The notes beneath the pieces were generated by a model. It worked only from the letters and a program-made list of their open reading frames with translations, was not told where the DNA came from and made no database searches. 64,000 bases of DNA, from assembly GCA_003447235.1 (NCBI GenBank), contig DLZV01000012.1:1-64000 (forward strand). Direction: 5' to 3'. The stretch is from Prevotella sp. GTDB lineage: Bacteria > Bacteroidota > Bacteroidia > Bacteroidales > Bacteroidaceae. A program made the position numbers and the translations under genes. Positions 26,032 through 36,598 of the stretch are shown one piece after another (positions within the stretch are counted from its first letter, which is position 1; every line of letters starts with the position of its first letter).

Positions 26032-26237
26032 ATTGTGTGATGTTGTTGTGATGATATCATCAATAGGAGCTGGTACACATTGACTGTTTCAATTCCGTTG
26101 CAAAATTACAAAAAAAGACTCGTTTTCCATCATGTCGTGCTTCTTTTTTGTTGGCAAAAGGTCATAAAAAGGCCAATGGTGCAATAATTCGGTGCAGATT
26201 TCGTTATCTAAAGGCAGTTATTTAAAAATTCAAAGAT

Positions 26238-26966
26238 ATGAAGCTACAAAGATTGAAGTCTGTTCTTTTCTCTGTTTTCGCCGTTGTGACGGTTTGTCTG
26301 TTGGGCAGCTGCCACCGTGCGACCCCGCGTTGGACCAATAGCTATTTCCATCGGGAGGCCAACGTGAAGCGGATCTGCGACACGATGGCAGGCACTTACG
26401 ATATGAGCTACTTTCGCATCTACCGCACTGACCTGCGTGGTGGGCAGGATGTCTTAAAGGATAGTGCGATACGGGCCATGCTCCCCGATTCTGCTGCGCC
26501 GCTGCAATACGTCGTAGGTGGCTATGGGGACCAGCACATTACCATCCCTAATTTCCCCATCAGCCTCGTGGCGCCCTGTCTGAAGGATACGGCCCTGGCG
26601 CGTGCTGTTGCTTCTGCGCCGCTGCAGAACCTGTTGGTCAGATATGGGTTGTCCGGAGGCCTTTCGGACAAGGAGTCGGAGGGTTATGTGCGCCTTGCAC
26701 CTGAGCCTCTGTCGCTGTCGCTCAATGTTGGTGGCAAACAATGCGTCGTGGAGTTTGACTTTGAGTGCAAAATCTTTATCGGTATTGATGGTGAGAATCC
26801 CACTACGCTGAAGGTCTCCCCGCTGCAATTTTCCCTCGACGACGTGAAGATCTTGGGAGGCAGCAATCAGGACTTTGGCGACGGTTGGTCGAACGGACCG
26901 ACGTTTGATATCTATATTAACGGTGAACGAGTTGACCAGGCTGGTCAGCCCGTGCGCCGTAGATAA
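26238..26966 (+). CDS. Putative lipoprotein of unknown function
   Basis: A 242-residue protein starting with a lipoprotein signal (VTVCLLGSCHR; Cys near residue 25). The rest is beta-rich without a motif I can name; the arrangement resembles Bacteroidetes DUF4840-type lipoproteins, but this is uncertain. It is followed 39 bp later by another unassigned gene on the same strand and probably shares its transcript. Confidence 0.6.
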   Translation: MKLQRLKSVLFSVFAVVTVCLLGSCHRATPRWTNSYFHREANVKRICDTMAGTYDMSYFRIYRTDLRGGQDVLKDSAIRAMLPDSAAPLQYVVGGYGDQHITIPNFPISLVAPCLKDTALARAVASAPLQNLLVRYGLSGGLSDKESEGYVRLAPEPLSLSLNVGGKQCVVEFDFECKIFIGIDGENPTTLKVSPLQFSLDDVKILGGSNQDFGDGWSNGPTFDIYINGERVDQAGQPVRRR

Positions 26967-27005
26967 GGATTACATCTAAAGATAAAGTATAGAAAACCTA
27001 AGATA

Positions 27006-27659
27006 ATGCGTATGGCTACTCATCCTCTCTGGAACGATGACTACTGGCTGCTCGTGTTGCAACTCTACCTGAAGCGTCCTACGGGCGTGAAGGCTGTGTA
27101 TGCGCGTGAGGCTGTTGATCTTGCTGTGGAACTACATCTGCCGCCCCAATTCATCCACCAGCAACTGCAAGAGATGGACCGTCGTGACCGCCTGGTGCTA
27201 CAACTGGTCTGGAAAACTTACGCCCAGAAGCCGCGTCGGCTTGCAAAAGACATTACGCGGCTGCGGAAGATGAAGGGGTTCGGTTGTGAGCAGGCTTTCT
27301 ACGAGGGGGTGGAGGTGCGCAACACGTTTGAGGACTTCTTTCTGCCATTGGCTGAAGACCATGAATTGAAGCCTGTCATGCTGGTCCTCATCCTCGATCT
27401 CTACTTCCGGCTTGTGCCCCACACCATGGTGGTGGACACGCCCGAGGTGGTAGAACTGGCTCGTCTGATGAAACTGAAGTCCGAGAAGGTGGTGCAGGTG
27501 CTGGAGACCTTCCAGGCTTGCGACCCTTACTTGATGCGCACCACCGAGGCTTCCCTTCCGCTTTTGGCTCCGTGTCAGCAGGTGTGGAACCGCTACGCCA
27601 ATGGTCAACCCACCCTGTTGGAGGAGCAGGCAGAGGCGTTTCGTGCCTATTTTGAGTGA
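27006..27659 (+). CDS. Conserved hypothetical helical protein
   Basis: A 217-residue soluble, mostly helical protein (opening MRMATHPLWNDDYWLLVLQLY) without signal peptide or membrane helix. A second ATG at 27012 (MATHPLW) could be the true start. Arg/Lys-rich segments around residues 55-85 (KTYAQKPRRLAKDITRLRKM) could contact nucleic acid, but no fold is recognised. It follows the lipoprotein gene and ends before a tRNA-Gln on the other strand. Confidence 0.6.
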   Translation: MRMATHPLWNDDYWLLVLQLYLKRPTGVKAVYAREAVDLAVELHLPPQFIHQQLQEMDRRDRLVLQLVWKTYAQKPRRLAKDITRLRKMKGFGCEQAFYEGVEVRNTFEDFFLPLAEDHELKPVMLVLILDLYFRLVPHTMVVDTPEVVELARLMKLKSEKVVQVLETFQACDPYLMRTTEASLPLLAPCQQVWNRYANGQPTLLEEQAEAFRAYFE

Positions 27660-27755
27660 AATGTTGTGTTGCAGTACAATACAAGCGCAATATAACTCAC
27701 TACGCTTCAACAATCACCATACAACAAACGACGATATAATAAGTGGCAATACAAC

Positions 27756-27789
27756 AAAAGGATTCCTCTCTTCGGAAAGGAATCCTTTT
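27756..27789 (-). terminator. Terminator of tRNA-Gln
   Basis: AAAAGGATTCC at 27756-27766 pairs with GGAATCCTTTT at 27779-27789, directly past the 3' end of the tRNA on the minus strand. Confidence 0.75.
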
Positions 27790-27794
27790 GTATG

Positions 27795-27865
27795 TTGTCC
27801 TAAGCGGATTCGAACCACTACAAACAGAACCAAAACCTGTTGTGCTACCATTACACCATAGGACA
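27795..27865 (-). tRNA. tRNA-Gln (anticodon TTG)
   Basis: The minus strand has a 7-bp acceptor stem (TGTCCTA with TAGGACA), a D arm (GTGTAATGGTAGCAC), an anticodon stem-loop CAGGT-TTTGG-TTCTG reading TTG, and a T arm with GGTTCGAATCC. It has its own promoter and terminator. CCA is not encoded. Confidence 0.93.
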
Positions 27866-27876
27866 AAATCCAGGTG

Positions 27877-27907
27877 CAAAGTTACGGAGATTTTCTTATA
27901 TTGCAAA
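27877..27907 (-). promoter_or_regulatory. Promoter of tRNA-Gln
   Basis: On the minus strand TTTG (27904-27907) and TAACTTTG (27877-27884) are 19 bases apart, an ideal Bacteroidetes -33/-7 pair, about 12 bases before the tRNA. Confidence 0.8.
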
Positions 27908-27963
27908 ATTTTGTGGTCAAAAATGCAATAGATGGCTCCATCTTTTGCCCCTCGGAATCATTT

Positions 27964-29184
27964 TCAGAACATCTTGATGACGCGGCGTAGTCCTGCTACC
28001 AGCGTATCGACCTCCTCTCGAGTATTGTAGAAGGAGAACGACGCGCGCACGGTGCCGAGTATGCCGAGGCGGTCCATGAGGGGTTGGGCGCAATGGTGGC
28101 CTGTGCGCACGGCAATGCCCAGTTGGTCGAGGAGCGTGCCGAGGTCGGCATGGTGGATGTCGGCGACGTTGAAGGAGATGACGGCGTCAGCCTCCATGTC
28201 TTTGCTATGGCCATAGATGTGCATTCCTTCGATCTCGCGGAGCTGCTGCAGGGCGTAGTCGGTGAGATCGTGCTCATACGCCTGAATGTTCTCCATGCCA
28301 ATGGCTGAGACGTAGTCGATAGCCTTGGCAAGTCCGTTGGTGGCGATGTAGTCAGGCGTTCCAGCCTCAAACTTCAGTGGCGGACGCTCGAAGGTGGTGT
28401 GGTCGAAACTCACCCGCTCGATCATCTCGCCACCCCCTTGGTATGGCGGCAGTCTGTCGAGCCACACCTCCTTGCCGTAGAGCACGCCTACCCCCGTGGG
28501 CGCATAGACCTTGTGGCCGCTGAAAGCGAGGAATTCACAATCCAAGTCCTGCACATCGACCTTCATGTGAGGGATGCTCTGTGCGCCATCGATCATCACG
28601 GGCACTCCGTGGCTGTGGGCGATGCGGATGATCTCCTTGACGGGATTGACCGTGCCCAGGACGTTGCTGACGTGCATGACGCTGACGAGCTTTGTCTTCT
28701 CGCTAAACAACTTTTCGTACTCGTCGAGGAGCAGCGCACCGTCGTCGCTCATGGGAATGACCCGCAGGCGGATGTTCTTGCGTTGCTGCTGCAGTTGCCA
28801 AGGGACAATGTTGGAATGGTGCTCCATCGTGCTCACGATGACCTCGTCGCCCTCCTCCATGCAGCCCTCCACGAAGGACGAAGCTACGAGGTTCAGGCTC
28901 TCCGTTGTGCCCCGCGTAAAAACGATCTCGCTGGTGGAACGGGCGTTGACGAACTTCCTGACCGTCTCGCGGGCCGCCTCGTGGAGGTCAGTGGCCTGCT
29001 GTGAGAGCCAGTGGACACCACGGTGGACGTTGGCATTGACGTTCAAATACTCGTCGCGCATGGCATCAAGCACGCAGAGCGGCTTCTGGGTCGTGGCACC
29101 GTTGTCGAGATAGACCAGCGGGCGGCCGTAGATCTCACGGCTGAGAATGGGGAAGTCTTTCCTTATTTTTTCTATATCCAACAT
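27964..29184 (-). CDS. sufS: Cysteine desulfurase SufS
   Basis: PLP enzyme that takes sulfur from cysteine for Fe-S cluster assembly in the Suf system. The 406 residues include the PLP-binding Lys in FSGHKVYAPTG (about residue 223). The persulfide Cys is in RTGHHCAQPLMD (about 361), and the N-terminal YLDNGATTQKP is typical of group II desulfurases. It is the last gene of a leftward sufB-x-sufC-sufD-sufS cluster, 42 bp after sufD. No sufE or sufU is adjacent. Confidence 0.96.
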   Translation of the reverse strand: MLDIEKIRKDFPILSREIYGRPLVYLDNGATTQKPLCVLDAMRDEYLNVNANVHRGVHWLSQQATDLHEAARETVRKFVNARSTSEIVFTRGTTESLNLVASSFVEGCMEEGDEVIVSTMEHHSNIVPWQLQQQRKNIRLRVIPMSDDGALLLDEYEKLFSEKTKLVSVMHVSNVLGTVNPVKEIIRIAHSHGVPVMIDGAQSIPHMKVDVQDLDCEFLAFSGHKVYAPTGVGVLYGKEVWLDRLPPYQGGGEMIERVSFDHTTFERPPLKFEAGTPDYIATNGLAKAIDYVSAIGMENIQAYEHDLTDYALQQLREIEGMHIYGHSKDMEADAVISFNVADIHHADLGTLLDQLGIAVRTGHHCAQPLMDRLGILGTVRASFSFYNTREEVDTLVAGLRRVIKMF

Positions 29185-29226
29185 GGCTTTACGCTTCTTG
29201 CTTTTGATGAATGAATCCTGCCGGCC

Positions 29227-30569
29227 CTACTGGCACATTTTGCAGCCTACACATTTGCTCAGTTCGCCACGGAAACGCTTTTCCACCAAGTAGTGGAGAC
29301 GGTCGCGCAGCGGTTCGAGGTCCATCTTGTCGATGACCTCGTTGATGAAGGCAAACTCAAGGAGCAGTTTGGCCTCCTTCTGGCTGATGCCGCGCTGCTG
29401 CATATAGAAGAGCGCAGCGTCGTTGAGCTGTCCTATCGTGGATCCGTGTGCGCATTTCACGTCGTCGGCATAGATTTCCAGCATCGGCTGTGTGTACATC
29501 CTTGCCGTCTTCGTTGCCACGAGATTCTGGTTGGTCTCCTGCGAGGTGGTCTTCTGTGCTCCGTGGCGTACGAGGACGCGTCCAGCGAAAGCACCCACCG
29601 CCTCGTCGTCGAGCACATACTTATAGAGTTCGTTGCTCGTGCAGTGAGGCACCTGGTGGTCGATGAGCGTATTGTTGTCCACGTGCTGTTTTCTGTCCGC
29701 AATGACGCAGCCACTGCAATAGCACTCCGCGCCCTCTCCCTTGAACACCAGGTCGAGGCGGTTGCGCGTCACGCCGTTGTGGAGCGTTATCACATTGTGG
29801 TTGACCCTACTGTCGCGCTGCTGCTCTATATAGACGTTGCTCACGCGATGGTTCTTGTAGTGGGTCTCCTCCATGCAGTAGAGGTCGAGCGATGCGTTGT
29901 CGCCGACATAGGCCTCGATGACCTGTGTGGCGAGGAAGTCGTGGTCGTCGGCGGTGTGGTCGCAGAACAGGAATTTAGCCTTGGCACCCTCCTCCATCAC
30001 GATGAGCACGCGTCGGTTGACCATCATGCTCACGTCGGCGCGCAGGATGTTGATAATCTGCACACACTTTTCCATCTGCACGTTTTTCGGCACATAGATG
30101 AAGAGGCCGTCCTGGGCCAGCATTGTGTTGAGCGCCGTGATGGCGTCCTCCTCCGTCTTGGCGATGCGCGCATAGTAGCGAGCGATGAGTTCGGGATGCT
30201 CCTCGGCCGCCTTTCTCAGCGATCCGATGACGACTCCCTCCTCGGGCTGCACGTTGGGCAGCCGCTTCTCATAGAACGCATCGTTGACGACAAAATAGAG
30301 CAGCGTGCTCAGGTTGGGCACATCGCAGCGGAAGGCCGCATAGGGATCGACAGGAAACTCGATGCGATTGATGTTCAGACCGTAGTTGGGAGCGAAGATC
30401 TTCTCCATGTCGGTGTACTTATATCGCTCCATCTTCCTTGTCGGGAAGCCCTGGCGGCGGAAGTCTTCGAAGGCACGGTCGCGGACGGCGTTCATCACCT
30501 CCGCGCTATGCTCCTTGATGGCTTCCGAGGCCTCGGCGTATAGGTCTATGTATTGCTTTTCTGCTTCGG

Positions 30570-30573
<4 letters not shown>
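29227..30573 (-). CDS. sufD: Fe-S cluster assembly protein SufD
   Basis: A 448-residue member of the SufB/SufD family that partners SufB and SufC in the scaffold complex. The C-terminal half has the family beta-helix, with DDVKCAHGSTIGQLN (about residues 380-394) as the conserved signature, and ends in Cys-rich CVGCKMCQ, an unusual tail worth noting. The start overlaps the sufC stop by 4 bases (ATGA), indicating translational coupling. Confidence 0.93.
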
Positions 30574-31337
<764 letters not shown>

Positions 31338-31367
31338 ATCTATAAGGATTTGGTTGTCGTTTGATAG

Positions 31368-31721
31368 TTATAACAGGAAGATGTTGATGATGTCCTCGAT
31401 GATGTCGCCGAGAATCCGCCCTTTCTTGTAGCGGTCTCTGTCGCGCCATTCGTCCTCCTGCTCGAAGAGCGAGGGTGGGTCTGGTACCCAGAAGGGCCCC
31501 ACCTTGAAATGGCTTACGTCCACTTTCCGTTTGGTTTTTGCGCCGTGGAGCATGACCGACGGTGCGGTTATGGTGTCGCGCTCCACCTCCAGCTTGATGA
31601 GATACTGGCGGTAGGGCTGCGGCGTCCAGCGTGGGACGGGTGTTGAAGCCGCCGACGGCAGCAGGGCTGTCAGCAGCAGGGTGGCCGCAAGGGCCGGTCC
31701 CATGATCATCTTTCTTCTCAT
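31368..31721 (-). CDS. Small exported protein inside the suf cluster
   Basis: 117 residues from an ATG at 31721 preceded by GGAGGAGCA. The N-terminus (MIMGPALAATLLLTALLPSA) looks like a signal peptide or anchor. The rest has no recognised motif but is Arg/Asp-rich near the end (DEWRDRDRYKKGR) and closes with a hydrophobic IINIFLL. It sits between sufB and sufC on the same strand, 30 bp before sufC and 49 bp after sufB. The longer frame to 32066 overlaps sufB and is a shadow. A Suf role is not shown. Confidence 0.6.
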   Translation of the reverse strand: MRRKMIMGPALAATLLLTALLPSAASTPVPRWTPQPYRQYLIKLEVERDTITAPSVMLHGAKTKRKVDVSHFKVGPFWVPDPPSLFEQEDEWRDRDRYKKGRILGDIIEDIINIFLL

Positions 31722-31770
31722 TGCTCCTCCTTCTTTTGTTGGTCTTGCCGCGTCGTGGCCTGTGGAAGCG

Positions 31771-33222
31771 TTATCCCACCGTGCCCTCCAGCGAGACGCT
31801 GAGCAACTTCTGTGCCTCGACGGCAAACTCCATCGGCAGCTTGTTAAGCACCTCCTTGGCGTAGCCGTTGACGATGAGTCCCACGGCCTCCTCCATCGGG
31901 ATGCCCCGCTGGTTGCAGTAGAAGAGCTGGTCCTCCGAGATCTTGGACGTGGTCGCCTCGTGCTCGAATACTGCGGTGTCGTTGTGGGCGTCCATGTAGG
32001 GGAACGTGTGAGCTCCGCAGTCGCTGCCGAGCAGCAGTGAGTCGCAGCTGGAGTAGTTGCGCGCATTGTCGGCGTTGGCCGTAGCCATGACGAGGCCGCG
32101 GTAGCTGTTCTGGCTGTGTCCGGCGGAAATGCCCTTGGAGATGATGGTAGAACGCGTGTTCTTGCCGATGTGGATCATCTTTGTGCCCGTGTCTGCCTCC
32201 TGGTAGTTGTTGGTCACGGCCACGCTGTAGAACTCTGCTACGGAGTCGTTGCCGCGCAGCAGACACGAGGGATATTTCCACGTGATGGCCGATCCCGTCT
32301 CCACCTGTGTCCAGGAGAGTTTGGAGTGGTCGCCGCGCAGGTCGCCACGCTTCGTCACGAGATTGAGCACACCGCCCCGTCCGTGTTCGTCGCCTGGATA
32401 CCAGTTTTGGACGGTGGAGTATTTCACCTCGGCCCGGTCCATGACGATGATCTCAACGATGGCCGCATGGAGCTGGTTCTCGTCGCGCATCGGGGCTGTG
32501 CAGCCCTCCAAATAGGAGACGTAGGAATCGTCGTCGGCAACGATCAAGGTGCGCTCAAACTGTCCCGTATTGCGGGCGTTGATGCGGAAATAGCTGCTCA
32601 GTTCCATCGGGCAGCGTACACCCTTGGGGATATAGACGAAGGATCCGTCGGAGAACACCGCCGAGTTGAGCGCGGCAAAGAAGTTGTCGCCGTAGGGGAC
32701 GACCGTGCCCAGGTACTGCCTGACGAGGTCCGGGTGGGTCTGTATGGCCTCGCCGATGGAGCAGAAGATCACGCCCTTCTCCCGCAGCTTCTCCTTGAAT
32801 GTTGTCTTGACCGACACGGAGTCCATGATGGCATCGACCGCCGTGCCACTCAGTGCGAGTCGCTCCTCCAGGGGAATGCCCAGTTTGTCGAAAGTCTTCT
32901 CCAGTTCGGGGTCTATCTCCTTGTTCTGCGGCTTCTTCGCAAGCGGGTCTGCGTAGTAGGAGATGGCCTGGTAGTCGATGGGCGGGATGTGCACATGTCC
33001 CCATGTGGGCTGCTTGAGCGTCTGCCAATGGCGGAAGGCGCGCAGGCGAAACTCCAGCATCCACTCGGGCTCGTGCTTCTTTTGTGAGATCAGGCGCACG
33101 ATGTCCTCGTTGAGACCCACGGGGATGATGTCGGTCTCCACGTCGGTGGTGAAGCCGTACTCATATTTCTTGTCGGCTATCTCCCGCACCAATGCGTTCT
33201 TCTCTTCTTTTATTTCTTCCAT
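31771..33222 (-). CDS. sufB: Fe-S cluster assembly protein SufB
   Basis: The scaffold subunit on which Fe-S clusters form. 483 residues from the ATG at 33222 (MEEIKEEKNALVREI), the usual SufB length; the in-frame ATG at 33300 adds an Arg-rich stretch lacking in the family. Conserved signatures include GVRCPMELSSYFRIN, the HGRGGVLNLVTKRG segment and the Cys of SSCDSLLLGSDCGAHTFPY near residue 400. First gene of the leftward suf cluster. Confidence 0.96.
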   Translation of the reverse strand: MEEIKEEKNALVREIADKKYEYGFTTDVETDIIPVGLNEDIVRLISQKKHEPEWMLEFRLRAFRHWQTLKQPTWGHVHIPPIDYQAISYYADPLAKKPQNKEIDPELEKTFDKLGIPLEERLALSGTAVDAIMDSVSVKTTFKEKLREKGVIFCSIGEAIQTHPDLVRQYLGTVVPYGDNFFAALNSAVFSDGSFVYIPKGVRCPMELSSYFRINARNTGQFERTLIVADDDSYVSYLEGCTAPMRDENQLHAAIVEIIVMDRAEVKYSTVQNWYPGDEHGRGGVLNLVTKRGDLRGDHSKLSWTQVETGSAITWKYPSCLLRGNDSVAEFYSVAVTNNYQEADTGTKMIHIGKNTRSTIISKGISAGHSQNSYRGLVMATANADNARNYSSCDSLLLGSDCGAHTFPYMDAHNDTAVFEHEATTSKISEDQLFYCNQRGIPMEEAVGLIVNGYAKEVLNKLPMEFAVEAQKLLSVSLEGTVG

Positions 33223-33382
33223 TGTTTGAATGGTTCTGCTTTGAAAAACAGGCCGCAAGCGGCGCGCCGTCCTTTTGCGGTCGGCTGCCGTTGTGGCCAT
33301 ATTTTAATAAGGTAGGGGGCAGGCGGCTGCCGAGGGGCGGGCCGTAGGCAGTAGCCACGGCCGTTGAGTCCCCGCAGTCGGC

Positions 33383-36355
33383 TTAGAGCTTCTGCTCCAC
33401 CTCGATCTCGGTGAAGGTCTCCAGGATGTCTCCCGCCTCGATGTCGTTGTAGTTGACGAGCGAGATACCACACTCCAGACCCGTTGCCACCTCCTTGGCG
33501 TCGTCCTTGTAGCGCTTGAGCGCGCTGATGGCGGCGGTGTGGATGACGATACCGTCGCGGATGACGTGTGCCTTGTCCTTGTTGTGCACCTTGCCTTCGG
33601 TGACGAGACCACCGGCCACGGTGCCCACCTTGCTGATCTTGAAGACCTGGCGCACCTCCACCTGGCCCGTGACGACCTCCTTCTTGACCTTGTCGAGCAT
33701 GCCGACCATGGCACTCTTGATGTCGTCGAGTGCATCGTAGATGATGGAGTAGGTGTTGATCTCCACGCCTTCGCGGTCAGCCAGTTTGCGCGCGTCGGCA
33801 GACGGGCGCACCTGGAAGCCGACGATGACGGCGTCGGAAGCCGAGGCGAGCATGACGTCGTTCTCGGAGATCTGTCCCACGGCCTTGCTGATGACGTTGA
33901 CCTGCACCTTCTCCGTCGAGAGCTTGAGGAAGGAGTCGGCCAGTGCCTCCACCGATCCGTTGGTGTCGCCCTTGACGATGATGTTGAGCTCATGGAACTC
34001 TCCGCGAGCGATGCGGTGGGAAATGTCGCCCAGCGTGAGGCGCTTCTGCGTGCGGAGGCCCTGCTCGCGCTGCAGCTGCTCGCGCTTGTTGGCAATCTCG
34101 CGGGCCTCCTGCTCCGTCTCGAGCACGTGGAACGTGTCGCCTGCCGTGGGCGCGCCGTTGAGTCCGAGGACGATACAGGGATCTGCGGGTCCGGCCTTCT
34201 CGATGCGCTGGTTGCGCTCATTGAAGAGGGCCTTGACCTTGCCCCATGAGGTGCCGGCGATCACGATGTCGCCCGTCTTCAGCGTGCCGTTGCTCACGAG
34301 CACCGTCGAGACGAAGCCGCGGCCCTTGTCGAGCGACGACTCGATGACCGTACCCGTGGCCTTGCGGTTGGGGTTGGCCTTCAGTTCGAGCAGGTCGGCC
34401 TCCAGGAGCACCTTGTCCATGAGCTCGTCCACGCCGATGCCCTTCTTGGCACTGATCTCCTGACACTGATACTTGCCGCCCCACTCCTCCACCAGGAGGT
34501 TCATGTTGGCCAGGTCCTCGCGTATCTTGTCGGGGTTGGCTCCCGGCTTGTCTATCTTGTTGATGGCAAAGACCATCGGTACGCCGGCGGCCTGTGCGTG
34601 GGCGATGGCCTCCTTGGTGGTAGGCATCACCGAGTCGTCGGCGGCAATGATGATGATGGCGATATCCGTCACCTGCGCACCACGGGCACGCATGGCGGTG
34701 AAGGCCTCGTGGCCCGGCGTGTCGAGGAAGGTCACCTTGCTGCCGTTCTTCAGCGTCACGCTATAGGCACCGATGTGCTGGGTGATGCCACCAGCCTCGC
34801 CGGCGATGACGTTGGTGTTGCGGATGTGGTCGAGCAGCGAGGTCTTACCATGATCGACGTGGCCCATGACCGTGACGATCGGGGCGCGTGGCACGAGATC
34901 GTTCTCGTCGTCGGCCTCCTCGCTGACAGCCTCCTGCACCTCGGCGCTGACATACTCCGTGGAGAATCCGAACTCGTCGGCCACGAGGTTGATGGTCTCG
35001 GCATCGAGACGCTGGTTGATGGAGACCATGATGCCCACCGACATGAGTGTGGAGATGACTTTCGTCACGGGGACGTCCATCATCGTGGCCAGCTCCGATA
35101 CGGTCACAAACTCCGTCAGTTTCAGCGTCTTGCTCTGCTTGCGCTCGGCGCGTGCCTCCTGGTTGAGCTTCTCCTGGGCAGCGTCGCGCTTCTCCTTGCG
35201 GTATTTGGCACCCTTCTTGTTCTGGGTCTTCGAGGTGAGGCGTGCCAAGGTCTCCTTGACCTGGCGTGCTACGGCCTCGTCATCGACCTCCAGCGGTTTG
35301 TTGCTGCGTCCGCGGTTCTTCTTCTTGCGCTTTCCGCCACCATCGGCCTGGCCCTGCTGTTGCTGCTGGCCCTGTTTCTTGCCCTGCTGGGCGGGCTGCT
35401 GGTTGGCAGCGGCATTGATATCGACGCGCTCCTTGTTGATGCGTACGCGCTTCTTCTTGCCCTGTCCGTTTTTCTCCTCGCGCTCCTTGCGTCGCTCCTC
35501 CTTGCTCTTCTTCTTCGGGCGCGTGTTTTGGTTGACGGTGCTGAGGTCGAGTTTGCCGAGCACGTTGAGCTTCGGCTGGTTGAGCAGCTTCTTCTCGTTC
35601 TGCGTCTGGAAGGGTGCGCCGCCCTCTGTCGTGGCGGGCTCCTGCTCCTTGCCCTCCTTTTGGGCGGTCTCAGTCTGTGCTGCCGCTGCGGGCTGTGGCT
35701 TCTCGCTCTTGGCGGGCTTGGCGGATTTCTGCTCCGTCTCCACGGCCTTGGCTGCGGGCTTGGCCTGCTCCTTGTTTTCCTTCTGAGCGTTCTCCTTCTG
35801 GGCCGCGGGCTTCTGGGCCACCTCCTTGTGGGCAGTCTCCTTCGGCTGCTCCTTCACGGCCGGCTTCTCGGCCTTCGGTTCTGCCTTGTGCTGGGGTGTT
35901 GCCTCTTTCTGTGCGGGCTTCGGCTGCTCCTGCTTGGGCTGCTGTGGCTCCTGCTTGCGTACGGGCTTCTCCTCCTTGGCCTTGGGCTGGTCTGCCTTCG
36001 GCTTCTGGTCGGCTTTCTGTCCCGGCTTGCGGTTGAGCTGGTCGAGGTCGATCTTGCCCAGCGGGGTATAGGCCTGTATCTTTGTCAGACCGTCGTCGCC
36101 ACGCTTCACGCCTCCCTGGGACTGCTTCTTCTTGCCGCCCTCTTTCGACTTCTTGGGGAACTTCTTGTCGGCGATGGCCTTCACTTGCTTATCCTTGTTA
36201 AACTGTGTGGCCAGGGCCTCATACTGCGCATCGCTGAGCTTGAAGTTGGGGTCGCCCTTCACTTCGCCCAGATTCGGCTTCTTCTCCAGAAATTCCACAG
36301 CCGTCTGGAGCCCGATGTTCAGCTCTCTAATTGCTTTGTTTAATCTGATACTCAT
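33383..36355 (-). CDS. infB: Translation initiation factor IF-2
   Basis: GTPase that brings initiator tRNA to the 30S subunit. About 990 residues from the ATG at 36355 (MSIRLNKAIREL), because the upstream in-frame start at 36448 gives a non-family stretch. Residues 60-400 are a Lys/Ala/Gln-rich low-complexity N-terminus. The GTP-binding G1 motif is GHVDHGKTSLLD (about residues 495-506), then DTPGHEAFTAMRARG and NKIDKPG. The C-terminal IF-2 domains follow to the end. It is the last gene of rimP-nusA-infB and is separated from nusA by 243 bp. Confidence 0.97.
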   Translation of the reverse strand: MSIRLNKAIRELNIGLQTAVEFLEKKPNLGEVKGDPNFKLSDAQYEALATQFNKDKQVKAIADKKFPKKSKEGGKKKQSQGGVKRGDDGLTKIQAYTPLGKIDLDQLNRKPGQKADQKPKADQPKAKEEKPVRKQEPQQPKQEQPKPAQKEATPQHKAEPKAEKPAVKEQPKETAHKEVAQKPAAQKENAQKENKEQAKPAAKAVETEQKSAKPAKSEKPQPAAAAQTETAQKEGKEQEPATTEGGAPFQTQNEKKLLNQPKLNVLGKLDLSTVNQNTRPKKKSKEERRKEREEKNGQGKKKRVRINKERVDINAAANQQPAQQGKKQGQQQQQGQADGGGKRKKKNRGRSNKPLEVDDEAVARQVKETLARLTSKTQNKKGAKYRKEKRDAAQEKLNQEARAERKQSKTLKLTEFVTVSELATMMDVPVTKVISTLMSVGIMVSINQRLDAETINLVADEFGFSTEYVSAEVQEAVSEEADDENDLVPRAPIVTVMGHVDHGKTSLLDHIRNTNVIAGEAGGITQHIGAYSVTLKNGSKVTFLDTPGHEAFTAMRARGAQVTDIAIIIIAADDSVMPTTKEAIAHAQAAGVPMVFAINKIDKPGANPDKIREDLANMNLLVEEWGGKYQCQEISAKKGIGVDELMDKVLLEADLLELKANPNRKATGTVIESSLDKGRGFVSTVLVSNGTLKTGDIVIAGTSWGKVKALFNERNQRIEKAGPADPCIVLGLNGAPTAGDTFHVLETEQEAREIANKREQLQREQGLRTQKRLTLGDISHRIARGEFHELNIIVKGDTNGSVEALADSFLKLSTEKVQVNVISKAVGQISENDVMLASASDAVIVGFQVRPSADARKLADREGVEINTYSIIYDALDDIKSAMVGMLDKVKKEVVTGQVEVRQVFKISKVGTVAGGLVTEGKVHNKDKAHVIRDGIVIHTAAISALKRYKDDAKEVATGLECGISLVNYNDIEAGDILETFTEIEVEQKL

Positions 36356-36598
36356 TAATATCTTAATAGAGGTAGGGGGTGCTGGTATTGATTTACGATG
36401 TGAGGGTGGCGCAGATGTTCCGAACATGGTGCGGACCAGTGCGGCCACACCCTATGAGCCGCTGGTCAAAACCATCACCCGCCATTACCTTTTATCGGTG
36501 GAGACTGTCGTCCTCCACCCTTTCTCTTTGCTTCTTTCCTGATGTGTTGCCCTTCCTGAGAGGATGCGCCTTGTCGGCGCGGACAGGACGGCTCCATC

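Noticed and set aside
31722..32066. Upstream extension of the small suf-cluster protein
   Set aside because: It overlaps sufB out of frame with low-complexity Arg/Ser/Thr translation. The ATG at 31721 has a good ribosome site.
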